The translations under genes were made by a program, and so were the position numbers. The notes below the pieces were generated by a model, which saw only the letters and a list, made by a program, of their open reading frames with translations, had not been told where the DNA came from and did not search any database. DNA of 64,000 nt, taken from contig CAKQGN010000005.1 of the NCBI GenBank assembly GCA_934233745.1, positions 46,254 through 110,253 on the forward strand, read 5' to 3'. Below are positions 42,526 through 50,446 of this stretch, piece by piece. The first letter of the stretch is position 1, and the number at the start of each line of letters is the position of its first letter. The stretch is from an uncultured Clostridia bacterium (GTDB lineage Bacteria > Bacillota > Clostridia > Christensenellales > CAG-917).

Positions 42526-43212
42526 ATTGCTCAAACGGCGTTGCGGTTATGGCAACCGCCCAAATGTCATTCCGAGGAGCAAAGCGACGTGGGAACCCCC
42601 TAAACAGAAACGCGACACAGTGGCGATTGCCATTGACCGCACTTGCTCTCGCAATTACTACCGCGCAGAAAATCTTTGCTATCAGTTCGAGCATGGATAA
42701 AAACTCCTGCCACAGTTCCGCAAGATTGTCTGCTTGGTGGGTGCGCCTTTGGCGCAAGTGGAATATCCAAATCTTCCTTTTGTCATTGCGAGGAGTAACG
42801 GATGTTGCGACGTGGCAATCAAGCGGAGCGAAATGCGCCTGATGGCTGGATTCCCACGCTTACGCTCTGAATGACACGGGTGGGACACCCACACCCGATT
42901 GTCATGTTGAGTGTAGTCGAAACATCTCCTGGAAAGGAAATGATGTAAATTGTCACAAGTATAGCGCACATTGCTCAAACGGCGTTGCGGTTATTGCAAC
43001 CGCCCGAATGTCATTCCGAGGAGCAAAGCGACGTGGGAATCCCCTAAATAGAAATGCGACACAGTGGCGATTGCCATTGACCGCACTTGTTCTCGCAATC
43101 ACTACCGCGCAGAAAATCTTTGCTATCGGTTCTAGCAGGGGCAAAACTCCTGCCGCAGTTTCGCAAGATTGTCTGCTTGGTGTGTGCGCCTTTGGCGCAA
43201 GCTGAATATTCC
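42526..43212. repeat. Duplicated 245-base intergenic repeat plus other dispersed repeats
   Basis: Copy A (42526-42770) and copy B (42970-43212) are near-identical direct repeats sharing ATTGCTCAAACGGCGTTGCG and CATTCCGAGGAGCAAAGCGA. Between them lie two other known-style dispersed repeats: CATTGCGAGGAGTAACG (42783-) and GTCATGTTGAGTGTAGTCGA (42900-). These are the sequences whose translations (SFRGAKRRGN and similar) appear as spurious proteins in many genomes. No gene is supported. Confidence 0.8.
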
Positions 43213-43215
43213 ACA

Positions 43216-43315
43216 ATCCAAACAATGTTTGGATATCATCTCACAAAGTGCGATATCACCGTGCAAAGCACGATATCATCTCAAAGTGATATCACCGCCG
43301 CAGGCGATATATCAT
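43216..43315. repeat. Mini-hairpin array with GATATCAYC spacers
   Basis: Successive small hairpins ATCCAAAC/GTTTGGAT, CAC-AAA-GTG, GTGC-AAA-GCAC, CA-AAG-TG and GCC-GCA-GGC are separated by GATATCATC or GATATCACC. Arms vary while spacers are constant. A reverse-oriented relative is at 36374-36455. It ends shortly before the ftsY ribosome site. Confidence 0.7.
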
Positions 43316-43345
43316 TACGCAACGTATATAAATATGGAGTACACT

Positions 43346-44239
43346 ATGGGATTTTTTCAAAAAATCGTTCAAGGTATAAAGAAAACCAAAGACGCGTTTT
43401 CAAAAAAACTGTTTTTTGCATTTTCTGCAAGAGAACTCAATGATGAGTTTTACGAGAATCTCGAAGAAGCGTTGCTCACCGCCGACGTCGGCATAACCGC
43501 AACCGAAAACCTCATCGATGAACTTAAAGACGAGATTTTTAAGCGTAAAATCAAAAAGCCCGAGGACGCAAAAAGCGTGCTTGCCGAGCTTATGGTTGAG
43601 GATATCGACTATGATATTCCCGAATATGAGTATCCGCTTGTCATATTGCTTTCGGGCGTGAACGGTGTTGGCAAAACCACCGCAATAGGCAAACTCGCGC
43701 ATATGTTCAAAGAGCAAGGACGTTCGGTAGTCGTTGCCGCCGCGGATACGTTCAGAGCCGCCGCAAGCGAACAACTCGAAGTGTGGGGTGAGCGTGCCGG
43801 GGTGCGCGTGATTCGTCACAGCGAGGGCGCAGATCCTGCTGCCGTCGTGTTTGACGCTATATCGTCGGCAAAGGCAAAAGGCAATGACGTCGTGCTTGTT
43901 GACACCGCCGGAAGACTCCATAACAAGAAAAATCTTATGGCGGAACTTCAAAAGATTTGTCGCGTTGTCGAGCGAGAATTGCCAAATGCGGACTTCCGCA
44001 AATATCTCGTTCTTGACGCCACAACCGGTCAAAACGCCGTATCCCAAGCCGAGATTTTCAGCGAGGATATCGACACCGACGGTATAATTCTCACCAAACT
44101 TGACGGAACGGCAAAGGGCGGCGTGGTGCTTGCCATCAGCGAGGAGCTTGGACTTCCGGTCGTTTACGTCGGTGTTGGCGAAAAAATCGACGATTTGATT
44201 CCTTTCGACGCGAAAGATTTTATTAACGCATTGCTTTGA
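43346..44239 (+). CDS. ftsY: Signal recognition particle receptor FtsY
   Basis: Protein of 297 residues with NG domain and a very short basic N-terminus (MGFFQKIVQGIKKTKDAF) instead of a long acidic A domain. GTPase motifs: GVNGVGKTTAIGKLA, DTFRAAASEQLEVW, DTAGRLHNKKNLM, TKLDGTAKGGV and VGVGEKIDDLIPF. Docks SRP-ribosome complexes at the membrane. GGAG at 43336-43339 favours ATG 43346 over ATG 43334. Structured element copy 4 overlaps its stop codon. Confidence 0.97.
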   Translation: MGFFQKIVQGIKKTKDAFSKKLFFAFSARELNDEFYENLEEALLTADVGITATENLIDELKDEIFKRKIKKPEDAKSVLAELMVEDIDYDIPEYEYPLVILLSGVNGVGKTTAIGKLAHMFKEQGRSVVVAAADTFRAAASEQLEVWGERAGVRVIRHSEGADPAAVVFDAISSAKAKGNDVVLVDTAGRLHNKKNLMAELQKICRVVERELPNADFRKYLVLDATTGQNAVSQAEIFSEDIDTDGIILTKLDGTAKGGVVLAISEELGLPVVYVGVGEKIDDLIPFDAKDFINALL

Positions 44240-44359
44240 GCGCACTATTGAGCGAATAACTGCGTCAGAGTCTGCCCCATAAACAGTCACGTACGCAAAG
44301 TACGCTCCTGTCTATGTTGACAGGCTCTTTCTTGTTCTTCATCTCAATATTGCGCTCAA
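44236..44359 (+). repeat. Structured 3'-UTR element, copy 4
   Basis: Outer stem TTGAGCGC..TATTGAG with CTCAATA..GCGCTCAA, junction CGAATAACTGCGTC, inner stem AGAGTCTG/CAGGCTCT (one G-T pair), CATAAACAG/CTGTCTATG, apical GTACG-CAAA-GTAC, 3' junction TTCTTGTTCTTCAT. The ftsY stop TGA is inside the outer stem. Confidence 0.78.
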
Positions 44360-44509
44360 AATAGCAGTTGAAACTTGTGGAATAGTGCTTAAACCAACAT
44401 CAGACGTTTTAGATATGCGGAATTTTGATTTTTTACAAGTTATTGTTTATCATTTTAATATCATTTGAAAAATTATATATTAAATAATTTATATGTAATG
44501 TTAAAATGC

Positions 44510-44538
44510 TTGACACCTATTTTTATTTGAAGTATTAT
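44510..44538 (+). promoter_or_regulatory. Promoter of the ylxM-ffh operon
   Basis: TTGACA (44510-44515), 17-base spacer, TATTAT (44533-44538). CTTGACAC and GTGTCAAG form an inverted repeat that brackets the promoter. Confidence 0.85.
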
Positions 44539-44569
44539 AGTGTCAAGTTGAAATGCTTGATAGGGTGAT

Positions 44570-44884
44570 ATGGATAGATTTGAGATTTCCACGCTCAGGA
44601 GCTACTACGGTGCGCTGCTGACTCAAAGACAAAACGATATGCTCGTTATGCACTATGACGAGGATTTGTCTTTTGGTGAAATCGCAAACAGTGTCGGCAT
44701 ATCACGTCAGGCGGTTCTCGACGGCATAAACAAGGGTGAGAAGCATCTTTGCGAGTATGAGCAAAAGCTCCGCCTTGTCGAGAAAGACAGAAAAATGCAC
44801 GCCGTTATCGATTCGCTTGAAAAGGTTGACGATGACGTGGCAAAACATTGCGCAAAGCAACTTCGGTTGTTATTGGAGGAATAA
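44570..44884 (+). CDS. ylxM: YlxM-family SRP-associated HTH protein
   Basis: Protein of 104 residues with a sigma-70 region-4-like helix-turn-helix: LTQRQNDMLVMHYDEDLSF, GEIANSVGISRQAVLDGI. YlxM is encoded with ffh across Firmicutes and reported in streptococci to interact with SRP components. RBS is GGGTGA. It ends directly at the ffh start codon, so the two are cotranscribed. Confidence 0.95.
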   Translation: MDRFEISTLRSYYGALLTQRQNDMLVMHYDEDLSFGEIANSVGISRQAVLDGINKGEKHLCEYEQKLRLVEKDRKMHAVIDSLEKVDDDVAKHCAKQLRLLLEE

Positions 44885-46216
44885 ATGGCACTTTTTGAAA
44901 GCTTGTCGGACAGAATGAACCATATATTCTCAAAACTCCGCAACAAAGGCAAGTTGACGGAACTTGAGATTAAGCAAGCTATGCGTGAAATTCGCGTTGC
45001 TTTGCTCGAAGCGGACGTAAACTACAACGTCGTGAAGGATTTTACGGCGAAAGTGAGCGAAAAAGCACTGGGCGAGGATATCCTCAAATCCTTGACGCCT
45101 GCGCAACAAATCGTCAAAATCGTCAATGAGGAGCTTTGTGCGCTTATGGGCAGCACGCACCAAAAGCTCGCCGTCAGCGACAAACAACCCACAATCTATA
45201 TGATGTGCGGCTTGCAAGGCGCGGGCAAAACGACGATGTGCGGCAAACTTGCAACCTACCTCAAAAAGCAAAACAAAAAAGTGCTTTTGGTGGCAGGGGA
45301 TATATACAGACCGGCTGCAATTCAACAACTTCATGTTGTTGCGAAAAAGGCTAATACCGAATGTTTCGATATGGGACAGGTAGATCCCGTCAAGATTGCA
45401 AAAGCAGGCGTTGAATATGCTTTGAAAAACGGTTACGATACGATGATTATCGACACCGCAGGCCGTTTACATATCGACGAAGATCTCATGCAAGAGCTTA
45501 TCAATGTCAAGAATGCCGTCAAACCCACAGAGATTTTGCTTGTTGTCGACAGTATGACGGGACAAGACGCCGTGACGGTTGCCGAAACTTTCAATGCAAA
45601 ACTCGACATCACAGGCGTAATTATGACAAAACTTGACGGTGATACGAGGGGCGGTGCGGCACTTTCCATAAAAGCGGTGACGGGCAAACCTATCAAGTTC
45701 AACGGCACGGGCGAAAAGATGGAAGACTTGGAGCCTTTCCACCCGGAGCGCATGGCGTCGAGAATTCTCGGTATGGGCGATGTGCTTACGCTCATCGAAA
45801 AGGCGGAGTCGGCTATTTCGCAAGAAGAGGCACTCAAACTTCAAAAGAAGCTCAAAGAGAATTCTTTTGACCTCGAGGACTATTTGCAACAGCTTGACAG
45901 CATGAAAAAAATGGGCAATCTTCAAGATATGATGTCCATGATCCCGGGCTTTTCGGGCAAGCTCAAACAGGGTGCGCAAATCGACGAAAAGCAAATTGCA
46001 AAGACAAAAGCCATCATTCAATCGATGACTCCCAAAGAAAGACGCAACCCCGACATCATCAAAGCGTCGCAAAAAAAGCGCATCTCGAAGGGTAGCGGAA
46101 CAAGTATACAAGAAGTCAATCAGCTGCTCAAACAGTTTGAAATGACAAAAGATATGATGGCAAGAATGCAAAAGGGAGGTCTGAAAGGACTCCGCGGTTT
46201 GAAAGGACTTTTCTGA
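44885..46216 (+). CDS. ffh: Signal recognition particle protein Ffh
   Basis: SRP54 homologue of 443 residues. NG domain motifs GLQGAGKTTMCGKLA, DIYRPAAIQQL, DTAGRLHIDEDLM, TKLDGDTRGGAAL and GTGEKMEDLEPFHPERM; the C-terminal M domain is Met-rich (MKKMGNLQDMMSMIPG, RISKGSGTSIQEVNQLLKQF). Binds signal peptides and the SRP RNA encoded at 22.9-23.2 kb. The last residues KGGLKGLRGLKGLF are typical. Confidence 0.98.
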   Translation: MALFESLSDRMNHIFSKLRNKGKLTELEIKQAMREIRVALLEADVNYNVVKDFTAKVSEKALGEDILKSLTPAQQIVKIVNEELCALMGSTHQKLAVSDKQPTIYMMCGLQGAGKTTMCGKLATYLKKQNKKVLLVAGDIYRPAAIQQLHVVAKKANTECFDMGQVDPVKIAKAGVEYALKNGYDTMIIDTAGRLHIDEDLMQELINVKNAVKPTEILLVVDSMTGQDAVTVAETFNAKLDITGVIMTKLDGDTRGGAALSIKAVTGKPIKFNGTGEKMEDLEPFHPERMASRILGMGDVLTLIEKAESAISQEEALKLQKKLKENSFDLEDYLQQLDSMKKMGNLQDMMSMIPGFSGKLKQGAQIDEKQIAKTKAIIQSMTPKERRNPDIIKASQKKRISKGSGTSIQEVNQLLKQFEMTKDMMARMQKGGLKGLRGLKGLF

Positions 46217-46324
46217 TAAAAACAGCAAAAGTATTCTAAAAAACCGCCAAAAGTATTCTACAAAACGCAGAAATATAGAAATATATCAAATAAAATCTTA
46301 ATCACAAATGGAGGATTAACTATT

Positions 46325-46573
46325 ATGGTTAAACTTAGACTCACCAGAATGGGCGCAACAAAAGCTCCTTTCTATCGTATCGTTGCAATGGATTCTCGCA
46401 AGGCAAGAGACGGCAAGTACATCGATCAAATCGGTTTCTACAATCCCGTTTCCGAACCCAAGCAAATCGTTATTGACGCCGACAAAGCAAAAGAATGGCT
46501 CGCAAAAGGCGCACAACCCACCGATACTGTTATGGGCTTGCTCATCTCTCAAGGCATCGTCGAGAAAAAGTAA
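46325..46573 (+). CDS. rpsP: 30S ribosomal protein S16
   Basis: Protein of 82 residues: MVKLRLTRMGATKAPFYRIV start, DSRKARDGKYIDQIGFYNP. RBS GGAGG. It leads the canonical rpsP-khpA-rimM-trmD string. The upstream 100 bases hold a short direct repeat of CAAAAGTATTCTA (46229- and 46250-). Confidence 0.98.
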   Translation: MVKLRLTRMGATKAPFYRIVAMDSRKARDGKYIDQIGFYNPVSEPKQIVIDADKAKEWLAKGAQPTDTVMGLLISQGIVEKK

Positions 46574-46585
46574 TTGGTGACGACA

Positions 46586-46825
46586 ATGATTGAATTGGTC
46601 GAATATCTTGTTTCCTCTCTCGTTCCCGACGGAGATTATACCGTCGAGCAAAGAGATGCAGGCAATGCAAACGACATCGTTATCACTATTGCGAAAAAGG
46701 ACATCGGCAAGATTATCGGCAAGCAGGGCAGAATTGCAAAAGCAATCCGCACTCTCGTCAAATCCGCAAGTTCGAAGAGCAACGTGAGATACAACGTTGT
46801 CATCGAAGAAAAAGATGAAATCTGA
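46586..46825 (+). CDS. khpA: KhpA, KH-domain RNA-binding protein
   Basis: Protein of 79 residues, a single KH domain with the GxxG loop in IGKIIGKQGRIAKAIRTLVK. KhpA pairs with KhpB (not in this window) in RNA binding and cell-size control in Gram-positives. ATG 46586 follows GGTGA at 46576-46580. Overlaps rimM by 11 bases. Confidence 0.94.
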   Translation: MIELVEYLVSSLVPDGDYTVEQRDAGNANDIVITIAKKDIGKIIGKQGRIAKAIRTLVKSASSKSNVRYNVVIEEKDEI

Positions 46826-47318
46826 ATTGACAATCGGCAAGGTGCTTAAACCGCGCGGACTTAAAGGAGAAATTAAAATCGAGATTTACTCCTCCGATTC
46901 CGCACGGTTTTGTCACCTTAAAAAACTAAAAATCGATTCTGTCGAGTATGATGTAAAACATATATCCCCCGAAGGAAATGTCGGATATGTGACTTTGTGC
47001 GGAATCGATTCGGTTGAAAAAGCCGAACTTTTGCGTGGAAAACTCATCACGGCAAGTCGAAACGACCTTCCCAAACTCCCCGACGGAAAGTACTATATCG
47101 TCGATATGATAGGGCTTGACGTCGTGGTGGCAGGCGATGTTATAGGCGAAGTTTGCGATGTTTTGCAATATGGCTCTTGCGATGTTTACGTCGTCAAAAA
47201 CAGCGACAGTTCGCTATCCTTTCCCGCAATTGACAACCTTATTAAAGAAGTCGATTTGCAAAACGGAAAAATGATTCTCGACGACAGGATTTTTCCGCGC
47301 GTGGTGGTGTACAACTGA
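46815..47318 (+). CDS. rimM: 16S rRNA processing protein RimM
   Basis: Protein of 167 residues. N-terminal RimM domain (LTIGKVLKPRGLKGEIKI, CGIDSVEKAELLRG) and C-terminal PRC barrel (YYIVDMIGLDVV, GEVCDVLQYGSCDVYVV). Helps 30S head assembly with S19. ATG 46815 lies within the end of khpA; stop precedes trmD by one base. Confidence 0.95.
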   Translation: MKSELTIGKVLKPRGLKGEIKIEIYSSDSARFCHLKKLKIDSVEYDVKHISPEGNVGYVTLCGIDSVEKAELLRGKLITASRNDLPKLPDGKYYIVDMIGLDVVVAGDVIGEVCDVLQYGSCDVYVVKNSDSSLSFPAIDNLIKEVDLQNGKMILDDRIFPRVVVYN

Positions 47319-47319
47319 T

Positions 47320-48039
47320 ATGAAGTTCGATGTATTGACAATATTTCCCGATTATTTCGATATCCTGAATCAAAGTCTGCTCGGCAAGGCAATCGACTCG
47401 GGAAAATTCGACGTGGAAATAACCAATATTCGCGACTTTTCAAAGGATAAACACCTCAAAACCGACGACACGCCTTACGGTGGCGGCGCGGGGATGGTTA
47501 TGACTCCCGATCCGATTGTGAGCGCGATCGAGGCGGTTGATCCGAATCATGAGGCGTGGCGTGTTTACATGTCCCCACGCGGCACCAAACTGTGCCAAAA
47601 CAAAGTGGAAAACCTTGCAAAAGAGCAGAGAATACTCATTTTGTGCGGCGACTACGAGGGCGTTGACCAACGCGCGCTGGACATCTGTATAGACGAGGAG
47701 TTGTCGATCGGAGATTATGTGCTTACCGGCGGAGAACTGCCCGCACTTGTTGTCATCAACTCCGTTGCAAGATACCTTGACGGCGTTTTGGGATGTGACG
47801 AATCGACAAAAGAGGAGAGTTTTTCAAACGGGCTTTTGGAATATCCTCACTACACTCGCCCCGAAGTTTACAGGGGACGGAGTGTGCCCGAAGTATTGCT
47901 TGGCGGCAATCACAAGGACATTGCAAAGTGGAGGGAAGAAAAATCTCTTGAAATCACAATGAAAAATCGCCCCGACTTGTTTAAGGACGCCGATTTGAAA
48001 TTGTATCTGCCGAAAAAGAAGAAAAAACACCGTCGCTAA
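47320..48039 (+). CDS. trmD: tRNA (guanine-37-N1)-methyltransferase
   Basis: SPOUT-fold enzyme of 239 residues. Start FDVLTIFPDYFDILNQSLLGKAI, then DDTPYGGGAGMVM, the trefoil knot regions ILCGDYEGVDQRALD and SIGDYVLTGGELPAL, and YTRPEVYRG. Methylates G37 of tRNAs to stop frameshifting. One-base gap from rimM shows coupling. Confidence 0.97.
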   Translation: MKFDVLTIFPDYFDILNQSLLGKAIDSGKFDVEITNIRDFSKDKHLKTDDTPYGGGAGMVMTPDPIVSAIEAVDPNHEAWRVYMSPRGTKLCQNKVENLAKEQRILILCGDYEGVDQRALDICIDEELSIGDYVLTGGELPALVVINSVARYLDGVLGCDESTKEESFSNGLLEYPHYTRPEVYRGRSVPEVLLGGNHKDIAKWREEKSLEITMKNRPDLFKDADLKLYLPKKKKKHRR

Positions 48040-48054
48040 CCGACGGTTTTTTGA
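48026..48054 (+). terminator. Terminator after trmD
   Basis: ACCGTCG, loop, CGACGGT then TTTTTT, overlapping the trmD stop codon. Confidence 0.85.
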
Positions 48055-48181
48055 ACAATTGCGGACTTTGAATAGTTTGCAAAAAACTTGCACGGGAATT
48101 TTTGCGCCAAAGGGTATTTGACTTGCGGCAAAAATCAAAAATATACCGTGTTAGAATATCGAAAACTACTTACGAGGCTCT

Positions 48182-49039
48182 ATGAACATTCAATGGTTTC
48201 CCGGTCATATGACAAAGGCGATTCGCATGATGGAGGACAACCTCAAACTTGTGGACGCGCTCATCTACGTCATCGACGCAAGAGCGGTCTATTCGTGCGA
48301 CAATCCGCTTTTCAACAAACTTTTGCAGGGCAAGAGGGTGCTTTACGTATTCAACAAGTGCGACCTTGTTGAAAAAAGCGACCTCGATTTGTGGTGCAAA
48401 GAGTTCGATAGACAGGGGAAACTGTATGTGAAAGCAATCGGTACGTCCGGCGATTGCTCGCAAATCGTGGCAGGACTTAAAAAAGTCGTTGCCGACAAAA
48501 TCGAAAAATACGCTCAAAAGGGCGCGAATATATCCGTTCGAGCAATGGTTGTGGGTGTACCCAATAGCGGAAAATCCACAATTATCAACTCGATGGTGAA
48601 AAAAGCAAAAGCGGTGACGGGGGACAGACCCGGCGTGACGCGCGGAAAGCAATGGTTATCTATTGACAACGTTGACTTTTTGGACACTCCGGGCACGCTG
48701 TGGGGCAAGTTTGACGACCAAAAGGTTGCGCACCATCTTGCGTATATCGGCTCGATACGAGAGGATATACTCGATGTCGGCGAGCTTTGTTTCGACTTTA
48801 TCGACGAGATGAAAGCGTTATATCCCGATTCCATCAGAAACCGCTATAATATCGAAGAACTCGCAGAGGAAACTCTCGATGTTTTCGAGCAAATCGCAAC
48901 GGCGAGAGGATTTAAGCTCAAAGGCAATCAACCCGATTACGAGCGGACGGCAAAGACGGTTATCGACGATTTCAGAAAGGGGAAACTGGGCAAAATTATG
49001 CTCGAAAAACCAAAAAAAACCATGCTTTCTGACAAATAA
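48182..49039 (+). CDS. rbgA: Ribosome biogenesis GTPase YlqF/RbgA
   Basis: Circularly permuted GTPase of 285 residues for late 50S assembly. Order of motifs is G4 FNKCDLVE, then G1 GVPNSGKSTIINSM, then G3 DTPGTLWGKF. Start QWFPGHMTKAIRMM is the family signature. RBS ACGAGG. Follows trmD after its terminator, as in Bacillus. Confidence 0.97.
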   Translation: MNIQWFPGHMTKAIRMMEDNLKLVDALIYVIDARAVYSCDNPLFNKLLQGKRVLYVFNKCDLVEKSDLDLWCKEFDRQGKLYVKAIGTSGDCSQIVAGLKKVVADKIEKYAQKGANISVRAMVVGVPNSGKSTIINSMVKKAKAVTGDRPGVTRGKQWLSIDNVDFLDTPGTLWGKFDDQKVAHHLAYIGSIREDILDVGELCFDFIDEMKALYPDSIRNRYNIEELAEETLDVFEQIATARGFKLKGNQPDYERTAKTVIDDFRKGKLGKIMLEKPKKTMLSDK

Positions 49040-49209
49040 TCTCTATCGAACAAACAAAAGCGAATTGTAGTAAATATTCGATTAGAATACCGAAAATATA
49101 ACTTGAGCAATGCAAATCGATTGTTTAAGTAAGACAATCCGATTTGAAATGTCGAAGAATACGATATATCAAAACGGCTTGTTGCGCCAATCGCACAAAG
49201 GATAAAATT

Positions 49210-49818
49210 ATGTTTGATCCGAAAGAATTGATGACATATGAAACCCGGCTCCGTGAAAAAGGCTATCGCTATATTTGCGGCGTTGACGAGGTGGGCAGAG
49301 GTCCGCTTGCCGGTCCCGTCACATGTACGGCGGTGATTATGGACCTTGACGATCTTATCGTTGGGGTAAACGATAGCAAAAAAGTGAGCAAAGGCAAGCG
49401 CGAAAAACTTTTCGATGTCATTTTGTCAAAAGCCGTTGCCGTATCCACCGTATCCTATTCACCCGAAAAAATCGACGAAATGAATATTTTGAACGCAACA
49501 AAGGCTTGCATGCGTGACGCAATCATGTCGCTTTCGGTAAATCCCGATATTGTTATTGTCGACGCACTGCAACTTGATATTCCTTATAAAACATTCGGAA
49601 TAATTCACGGCGACGCGCTCTCGTATTCCATAGCGTCCGCTTCTATTGTCGCAAAAGTGACGAGGGACAGATATATGGAAAACATGGCAAAAACATATCC
49701 GCAATACGATTTCGAGCATAACATGGGCTATGGCACCGCAAAACATATTGCCGCGCTCAAAGAGTTTGGCGCAACCCCCATTCATCGCAGGTCTTTTATA
49801 GGAAACTTTGTGAAATGA
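49210..49818 (+). CDS. rnhB: Ribonuclease HII
   Basis: Enzyme of 202 residues removing ribonucleotides from DNA-RNA hybrids. Motifs: YICGVDEVGRGPLAGPV with catalytic Asp-Glu, NDSKKVSKGKREKLF, IVDALQLDIPY and SASIVAKVTRDRYM. AAGGAT before ATG 49210 decides the start over the upstream ATG at 49144. Its stop overlaps the yraN start (ATGA). Confidence 0.97.
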   Translation: MFDPKELMTYETRLREKGYRYICGVDEVGRGPLAGPVTCTAVIMDLDDLIVGVNDSKKVSKGKREKLFDVILSKAVAVSTVSYSPEKIDEMNILNATKACMRDAIMSLSVNPDIVIVDALQLDIPYKTFGIIHGDALSYSIASASIVAKVTRDRYMENMAKTYPQYDFEHNMGYGTAKHIAALKEFGATPIHRRSFIGNFVK

Positions 49819-50282
49819 ATACGAGACTTGCAGGTGACATAGGCGAAAAAATCGCCGTCGATTATCTTGAAAAAGAAGGGTATAGAATTCTCGAGCGCAA
49901 CGCAACGTATTGCGATTGCGAAGTCGATGTCATTTGCGAATGTTATATCGATGAAAACGGCAATCTAATCAAACAAAATGCGTATAACCGATTTGTTTTG
50001 TTTGTGCATAGACTTCTTAAGATTCAACCGCTTGAAAAAGGTGAGAGAACGATTGTTTTCGTAGAAGTCAAAACAAGATGCGACTTAGGGTTCGGAACAC
50101 CCGAAGAAGCCGTTACGCCTTATAAGGCAGGACGTTATGTTACGGCGGCAAAGTCATATCTGTCGCAAAAACACATCTGCGGCGCGAATGTACGATTCGA
50201 CATAATCGCAATAGACGACGAAGGCATACGCCATATCGAGAACGCTTTTAACGAAAACGACGCAAAATACGCGAGAAAATAG
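49815..50282 (+). CDS. yraN: YraN/UPF0102 family endonuclease-like protein with an insertion
   Basis: Protein of 155 residues, longer than the usual 115-125. The restriction-endonuclease-like core is visible: TRLAGDIGEKIAVDYLEKEG, DCEVDVICE and FVEVKTRCDLGFGTPEEAV, with the ExK pair. Between the second and third parts lies an extra segment of about 35 residues (about 45-80, including YNRFVLFVHRLLKIQ). Function of the family is poorly known, with a suspected role in DNA transactions. Overlaps rnhB by 4 bases. Confidence 0.9.
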   Translation: MNTRLAGDIGEKIAVDYLEKEGYRILERNATYCDCEVDVICECYIDENGNLIKQNAYNRFVLFVHRLLKIQPLEKGERTIVFVEVKTRCDLGFGTPEEAVTPYKAGRYVTAAKSYLSQKHICGANVRFDIIAIDDEGIRHIENAFNENDAKYARK

Positions 50283-50285
50283 TGC

Positions 50286-50334
50286 AAAAATCGAGGAAAA
50301 CATTAAAAAGTCAGATTTTTCCGATTTTATTTGA
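50286..50334 (+). terminator. Possible terminator after yraN
   Basis: AAAATCGAGGAAAA pairs imperfectly with TTTTCCGATTTTA, followed by TTTG. AT-rich and imperfect. Confidence 0.5.
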
Positions 50335-50342
50335 AATTTTGC

Positions 50343-50371
50343 TTGTTTAATATTTTTATTTATGATAATAT
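50343..50371 (+). promoter_or_regulatory. Promoter of rplS
   Basis: TTGTTT (50343-50348), 17-base spacer, TAATAT (50366-50371). Confidence 0.7.
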
Positions 50372-50375
50372 AACA

Positions 50376-50446
50376 CGCGTGACTCGGATGTTCCGCCGAA
50401 CAAGAGACGCTTGTCGTGAACATCGCGCAAATACAGGAGGTCAAAA
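50376..50446 (+). promoter_or_regulatory. Structured rplS leader, possible L19 autoregulatory site
   Basis: GATGTTC (from 50391) pairs with GAACATC before the ribosome site; inside, ACAAG-AGACG-CTTGT forms a second hairpin, and CGCG/CGCG extends the base. The RBS AGGAGG follows directly. An L19 leader is known in Firmicutes; I infer a similar role from position and fold, not from a matched consensus. Confidence 0.5.

Noticed and set aside
42549..42842. Open frame of 97 residues between smc and ftsY
   Set aside because: It is the translation of a duplicated dispersed repeat (SFRGAKRRGN type), with no ribosome site and a second broken copy 450 bases away.
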